Shown piece after piece: positions 60,560 through 64,000 of a DNA stretch of 64,000 bases. The position numbers were made by a program, and so were the translations under genes. Under the pieces are notes generated by a model. The model made no database searches, was not told where the DNA came from, and saw nothing but the letters and a program-made list of their open reading frames with translations. Position 1 is the stretch's first letter, and the number at the start of each line of letters is the position of its first letter. Source of the stretch: Halogeometricum pallidum JCM 14848 (GTDB taxonomy: Archaea > Halobacteriota > Halobacteria > Halobacteriales > Haloferacaceae); NCBI RefSeq assembly GCF_000337095.1, contig NZ_AOIV01000027.1, positions 1 through 64,000 of the forward strand. Reading direction: 5' to 3'.

Positions 60560-61048
60560 TCACACCTCGTAGAACGCCACGTCGTCCTCCTCGGTGTCGA
60601 ACAGGGCGACGTGGTAGGTGTCGTCCGCGCCCGGAATCGGCAGACCGCCGGGGTTGACGTGGACGGTGTCGCCTCGCTCCTCGTACGTTCGTTGATGCGT
60701 GTGTCCGCGGAAGACGTAGTCGTACGTTCCCGAGTCGACGAGGCCGTCGACCAGCGTCTCGTTCGTCCCGTGATAGAGGGCGACCGACGCGGCGTCGAAC
60801 TCGAACGTCGCGCACTCGCCGTGGTAGGTGCCGAACGACGCTATCACCGACCCGAGGTTCCACTCCCCGTCGTTGTTGCCGCGGACGGCGTGGAACTCGA
60901 AATCGGAATCGAAAACGTTCGCGGTGAACGGCGAGACGACGTCGCCGCAGTGCAGTACCGCGTCGACGCCGGCGTCCTCGAACGTCTCGACGGCGCCGCG
61001 CGCTAAGTCGAGATTGTCGTGCGTGTCCGAACAGATTCCCACTCTCAT
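60560..61048 (-). CDS. YfcE/MJ0936-type metallophosphoesterase
   Basis: A 162-aa protein from ATG 61048 (MRVGICSDTHDN). The motifs of the calcineurin-like phosphoesterase are D8/H10 in SDTH, D36 in HCGDVV, GNNDGE (58-63) and GHTHQR (115-120). It is a small stand-alone phosphodiesterase of YfcE type with two metals. The much longer open frame on this strand from 62008 is a shadow of pgk. It lies 98 bp downstream of pgk on the same strand and may be co-transcribed. Confidence 0.93.
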   Translation of the reverse strand: MRVGICSDTHDNLDLARGAVETFEDAGVDAVLHCGDVVSPFTANVFDSDFEFHAVRGNNDGEWNLGSVIASFGTYHGECATFEFDAASVALYHGTNETLVDGLVDSGTYDYVFRGHTHQRTYEERGDTVHVNPGGLPIPGADDTYHVALFDTEEDDVAFYEV

Positions 61049-61146
61049 GGCTCCGGGTTCGAGGGACTCGCGCAAGAAAGTTGGCGCGGCGTCGGGTCGC
61101 GTCGTCGTCCGTCGCCGTCCGTTCGCTCTCGTCCGTCGTCCGCCGC

Positions 61147-62358
61147 TCAGTTCCGTTCGAGCATCTCCACGCCGACCAGCGACGCGCCCGTCAGCGCGCG
61201 GATGTACGCGCCGCCGGCGATGGAGACGTGACCGAAGTCGTCCTCGTCGAGTCCGTACATCTCGATGGCGCGGGAGGTGTCGCCGCCGCCGACGACGGAG
61301 AAACACTCCGTCTCGCTGATGGCGCGCAGGACGCCCACCGTGCCGTTCGAGAACCGTTCGTCCTCGAACAGACCGAGCGCTCCCTTCACGAAGACGGCCT
61401 CGGAGTCGTGGATGACGGGTTCGTACGCCTCGATGGTGTCGGCGCCGACGTCGAGGTACGGGCGGTCCTTCTCCTCGAGGTCCTCGAGGTTGACCTCCGC
61501 GCGCCCGCCCTCGGGCCCCTCGTACGCGAGGTCGTCCGCGAGCGATATCTGGTCGCCGCGCTCCTCGATGAGCGATTCGATGGTCTCGTGGTTCTCCTCC
61601 CACTGGTCGTCGAAGAGGTCCATGTCGTCGACGTCGAAGCCGACGTCGTGGCCGGCGGCGCGGAGGAACAGTTCGCCCGCGATGCCGCCGAGGAGGAACC
61701 GGTCGACCTTCTCGCCGAGGTTGTTCATCACGTCGATGACGTCCGTCGCCTTCGTCCCGCCGACGACCATCGTCACCTGCCCGTCGAACTCCCGGGTGGC
61801 CATGGCGGAGTTGGCCTCGTACTCCGTCTGCATCACGCGCCCGGCGTAGGCGGGCAGTTCGAGGGGGAAGCCGACGAGCGAGGCGTGCGAGCGGTGCGCC
61901 GCCGAGTAGGCGTCGTTGACGTAAGCGTCGAACAGGGGCGCCAGCGCTTGGACGAACTCGGTCTCGGCCTTCTCCTCCGGTTCCTCCTCCGGCAGTTCGT
62001 CGTCGCACATCCGGGTGTTTTCGAGGAGGAGTATCTCCCCGGACTCGAGCGATTCGATGGCTTCTATCGCGTCGTCGCCGTACGTGTCGGCGACGAACTG
62101 CACGTCGCGGTCGACGTGTTCCGCGAGGATGTCTGCGTGCTGTTCGAGCGAGACGAAGTCGTCGTCGCCGGGGCGGCCCTGGTGGGCCATCAGGACGACG
62201 CGGTGCCCCGCCTCCGCGAGTTCGCGGACGGTCTCGGCGTGGCGCTCGAAGCGCCGGTTGTCCTGCACCTCGCCGCCTTCGACGGGCGAGTTCAGGTCGA
62301 GGCGGACGAGGACGCGCTGGTCGGAGTCGAGGTCGTCGAGAGTCTTGAACGTGGACAT
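61147..62358 (-). CDS. pgk: Phosphoglycerate kinase
   Basis: A 403-aa protein. The PGK signature RLDLNSPVEGG lies near the N-terminus, MVVGGTKATDVIDVMNNL in the middle, and the nucleotide-site VVGGGDTSRAIEMYGL near the C-terminus. It catalyses the reversible transfer of phosphate between 1,3-bisphosphoglycerate and ADP. It has its own TATA (62396-62407) and lies 130 bp downstream of type I gapA on the same strand. It therefore serves both GAPDH isoforms, glycolytic and gluconeogenic, consistent with an independent promoter. Confidence 0.97.
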   Translation of the reverse strand: MSTFKTLDDLDSDQRVLVRLDLNSPVEGGEVQDNRRFERHAETVRELAEAGHRVVLMAHQGRPGDDDFVSLEQHADILAEHVDRDVQFVADTYGDDAIEAIESLESGEILLLENTRMCDDELPEEEPEEKAETEFVQALAPLFDAYVNDAYSAAHRSHASLVGFPLELPAYAGRVMQTEYEANSAMATREFDGQVTMVVGGTKATDVIDVMNNLGEKVDRFLLGGIAGELFLRAAGHDVGFDVDDMDLFDDQWEENHETIESLIEERGDQISLADDLAYEGPEGGRAEVNLEDLEEKDRPYLDVGADTIEAYEPVIHDSEAVFVKGALGLFEDERFSNGTVGVLRAISETECFSVVGGGDTSRAIEMYGLDEDDFGHVSIAGGAYIRALTGASLVGVEMLERN

Positions 62359-62395
62359 GAGTGTGGGTTGTATCGAGTCGAAAGATGGGGAGGGG

Positions 62396-62407
62396 TTACT
62401 TATATGT
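62396..62407 (-). promoter_or_regulatory. TATA box of pgk
   Basis: Reverse strand ACATATAAGTAA, centred about 44 bases before the pgk ATG at 62358. It predicts a leader of about 18 bases and independent transcription of pgk despite its place downstream of gapA. Confidence 0.6.
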
Positions 62408-62488
62408 CGGCCGTCGCCCGGTCGCGGGCGTTTCCGGACGCGAGTGACGTGGACGGCCGATCGTGGTGGTCGGTCCCGGACGGCGAAC

Positions 62489-63535
62489 TCAGTCGTGGGT
62501 GATGTACTGCGCCACGTCGAGCATCCGGTTCGAGAAGCCGTACTCGTTGTCGTACCACGTGAGGATCTTGTACAGGCCGCCGTCGTTGACCGCGTTGGTC
62601 GACTGGAGGTCGACCGTCGAGGAGAAGGGCAGGCCGACGATGTCCGAGGAGACGACTTCGTCGTCGGTGTAGCCGAGGACGCCCGCGAGGGGGCCGGAGT
62701 CGGCGGCGTCGCGGAAGGCGTCGTTTATCTCCTCGACGGAGGGCGCCTCGTCGAGCGAGACGACGAGTTCGGTGATGGAGCCGTTCGGTACGGGGACGCG
62801 CATCGCCATCCCGTCGAGTTTGCCCTCCAGTTCCGGCAGAATCTGGGTGGCGGCCTGCGCGGCGCCCGTCGACGTGGGAACGATGTTCTCGGCGGCGGCG
62901 CGGCCGCGGCGCTTCTTCGATTTGGGGCCGTCGATGAGGTTCTGCGACCCGGTGTAGGCGTGAACCGTCGTCAGGAGGCCGGAGTCGATGCCGAACTCCT
63001 CGTCGAGCACCTTCGCGACCGGCGTGACGGAGTTCGTCGTACAGGAGGCGTTCGAGACGACGTCCTCGCCGTCGTACTCGTCGTGGTTGACGCCGTAGAC
63101 GATCTGTTTGATGGGGTCGTCGCCCTTCGGCGGCGCGGAGATAAGCACCTTGTCGGCGCCCGCATCGAGGTGCGCGGAGGCGTCCTCCTTCGTGCGGAAG
63201 ATGCCCGTACACTCCAGCGCCACGTCCACGTCGAGTTCGTCCCACGGCAGTTCCGCGGGGCTCTGAACGTTGTAGAGGGGGACGGAGCTGTCGCCGGCGG
63301 TGAGTTCCTCGCCGTCGAGCGACACGTCGTCGAGTCGACCCATCACGGTGTCGTATTTGGCGAGGTACTCCATGTCCTCGAAGTCCATCACGTCGTTGAC
63401 GCCGACGAGTTCGACGCTCGGGTTGTCTATCACCGCGCGGAACACGTTCCGCCCGATGCGGCCGAACCCGTTCAGTCCGACGCGGACCACGTCGTCCGCG
63501 TCCTCAGTCGAGCCGAAGTACGATTTTTCACTCAT
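62489..63535 (-). CDS. gapA: Type I glyceraldehyde-3-phosphate dehydrogenase
   Basis: A 348-aa bacterial-type GAPDH, start at ATG 63535 (MSEKSYFGST); the frame is open upstream without similarity. NAD-binding LNGFGRIGRNVFRA (about 21-34), the catalytic Cys165 in SNASCTTNSVTPV, and SLDEAPSVEEIND lie in the expected order. The family is thought to have been acquired from bacteria by haloarchaea and to work in the glycolytic direction. AAGTATC about 25 bases upstream is a possible TATA. pgk follows on the same strand. Confidence 0.97.
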   Translation of the reverse strand: MSEKSYFGSTEDADDVVRVGLNGFGRIGRNVFRAVIDNPSVELVGVNDVMDFEDMEYLAKYDTVMGRLDDVSLDGEELTAGDSSVPLYNVQSPAELPWDELDVDVALECTGIFRTKEDASAHLDAGADKVLISAPPKGDDPIKQIVYGVNHDEYDGEDVVSNASCTTNSVTPVAKVLDEEFGIDSGLLTTVHAYTGSQNLIDGPKSKKRRGRAAAENIVPTSTGAAQAATQILPELEGKLDGMAMRVPVPNGSITELVVSLDEAPSVEEINDAFRDAADSGPLAGVLGYTDDEVVSSDIVGLPFSSTVDLQSTNAVNDGGLYKILTWYDNEYGFSNRMLDVAQYITHD

Positions 63536-63820
63536 ATCCGAGTATCGGCGGGCGAGATACTTGAATCCCTGTGTCTCCCGACAGCGACGGAAACCCCCGA
63601 AATCAGTGTCGTAAGTCAGCGTCACTGTCGTTCTACCCTGAACGATGATTGAGGTCAGCGCGCAGGAGCGCGCATCGACTCGGACAGAGACGAACAGTGA
63701 CGCTCATTTTCGTGCACCGATTCGACCCCAACGGTACCGAGACGGGTCGCGCGTCGTCGCGGTCCGAACCGTCGCCGGGGGGAGAAGGCTTTTGATGAGA
63801 ACACACTAACGAACTCCTGC
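63536..63820. other. 285-bp divergent intergenic region, gapA / Hsp20
   Basis: No gene is seen here. It holds the promoter of gapA (left) and a TTTTGATG box about 27 bases before the Hsp20 ATG (right). A GCGCG-CAGGA-CGCGC-like short stem near 63658-63674 is the only structure noticed. Confidence 0.6.
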
Positions 63821-64000
63821 ATGAGAGATGAGCGCGACGATCCGTTCGACAACATCTTCGACGAAATCGAACGGATGATGAGCGAGATGACCGGTGGCGA
63901 CGCCACCGGATTCGCCTCGGAGACCCACATCGACGTCTACGATGAGGGCGAGGCGGTTCGACTCGTCGCGGATTTACCGGGTGTGGAGAAAGACGCCATC
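63821..64000 (+). CDS. Hsp20/alpha-crystallin small heat-shock protein, N-terminal part (runs off right edge)
   Basis: Sixty codons are visible from ATG 63821: an N-terminal arm DPFDNIFDEIERMMSEM, then the start of an alpha-crystallin domain with VRLVADLPGVEKDAI. It is the same pattern as the two Hsp20 proteins near 32 kb (DPF/NPF arm, ADLPGxEK). The protein continues beyond the window. TTTTGATG 27 bases upstream suggests a leaderless start. Heat or stress induction is expected for the family. Confidence 0.9.
   Translation, partial: MRDERDDPFDNIFDEIERMMSEMTGGDATGFASETHIDVYDEGEAVRLVADLPGVEKDAI

Overview
The window comes from a halophilic archaeon (class Halobacteria). The DNA is GC-rich with GC-rich third positions, and the predicted proteins are strongly acidic. 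The informational proteins are archaeal: thermosome, ABCE1, L40e, Sec61-beta, archaeal LeuRS, type II GAPDH and archaemetzincin. Many start codons lie 25-33 bases downstream of a TATA-like box, as expected for haloarchaeal leaderless or short-leader mRNAs. Several small families (the HVO_0416- and HVO_0476-type zinc fingers, DUF5786, HalOD1) are haloarchaeal. From memory, the gene content around 57-63 kb (HVO_0476-like zinc finger, gapB, pgk) resembles Haloferax volcanii, so Haloferacaceae is likely; this is inference. Bases 1-16 match the end of the Tn5/Nextera mosaic end, so the left edge is probably an untrimmed library adapter.

Layout. 0-11 kb: a riboflavin synthase fragment, a DUF502 protein, an SLC13 transporter, an M24 peptidase with a UvrD-type helicase, two tandem M32 carboxypeptidases and an M20 hydrolase. 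11-19 kb: Mn catalase, a PIN-ATPase-KH protein, an EMC6-like protein with ABCE1, RtcA and a universal stress protein. 19-32 kb: archaemetzincin/UPF0146, a HAD hydrolase, small duplicated membrane proteins, F420:NADP oxidoreductase, HisE, PdxT, Sec61-beta, thioredoxin, L40e, a DUF99 plus family-4 uracil-DNA glycosylase pair, HisH, prephenate dehydratase and two Hsp20 proteins. 32-43 kb: LeuRS, an alanine dehydrogenase-like enzyme, a Tat cupredoxin, a thermosome subunit, and an apparent integration scar at tRNA-Ser(GGA) carrying a GH3 remnant. 42-54 kb: RidA and threonine ammonia-lyase, a MATE exporter, citrate synthase, a PhoU/TrkA_C protein, regulators, an MFS transporter, and an aspartoacylase-like gene overlapping a threonine synthase-like gene. 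54-64 kb: Pcm, a methyltransferase, small regulators, an aminopeptidase, type II GAPDH, a phosphodiesterase, PGK, type I GAPDH and the start of a third Hsp20.

The clearest functional groupings are central carbon metabolism (both GAPDH types with PGK, plus citrate synthase), amino-acid and cofactor biosynthesis (hisE, hisH, pheA, ilvA/ridA, thrC-like, pdxT, ribE), proteostasis (thermosome, three Hsp20, several peptidases, Pcm) and base-deamination repair (DUF99/UDG). Most of the window is a conserved haloarchaeal core. I found no CRISPR array, no intact insertion sequence and no obvious defence island. The least explained parts are the tRNA-Ser scar, several frameshifted, shortened or duplicated small genes, and a few structured intergenic elements.
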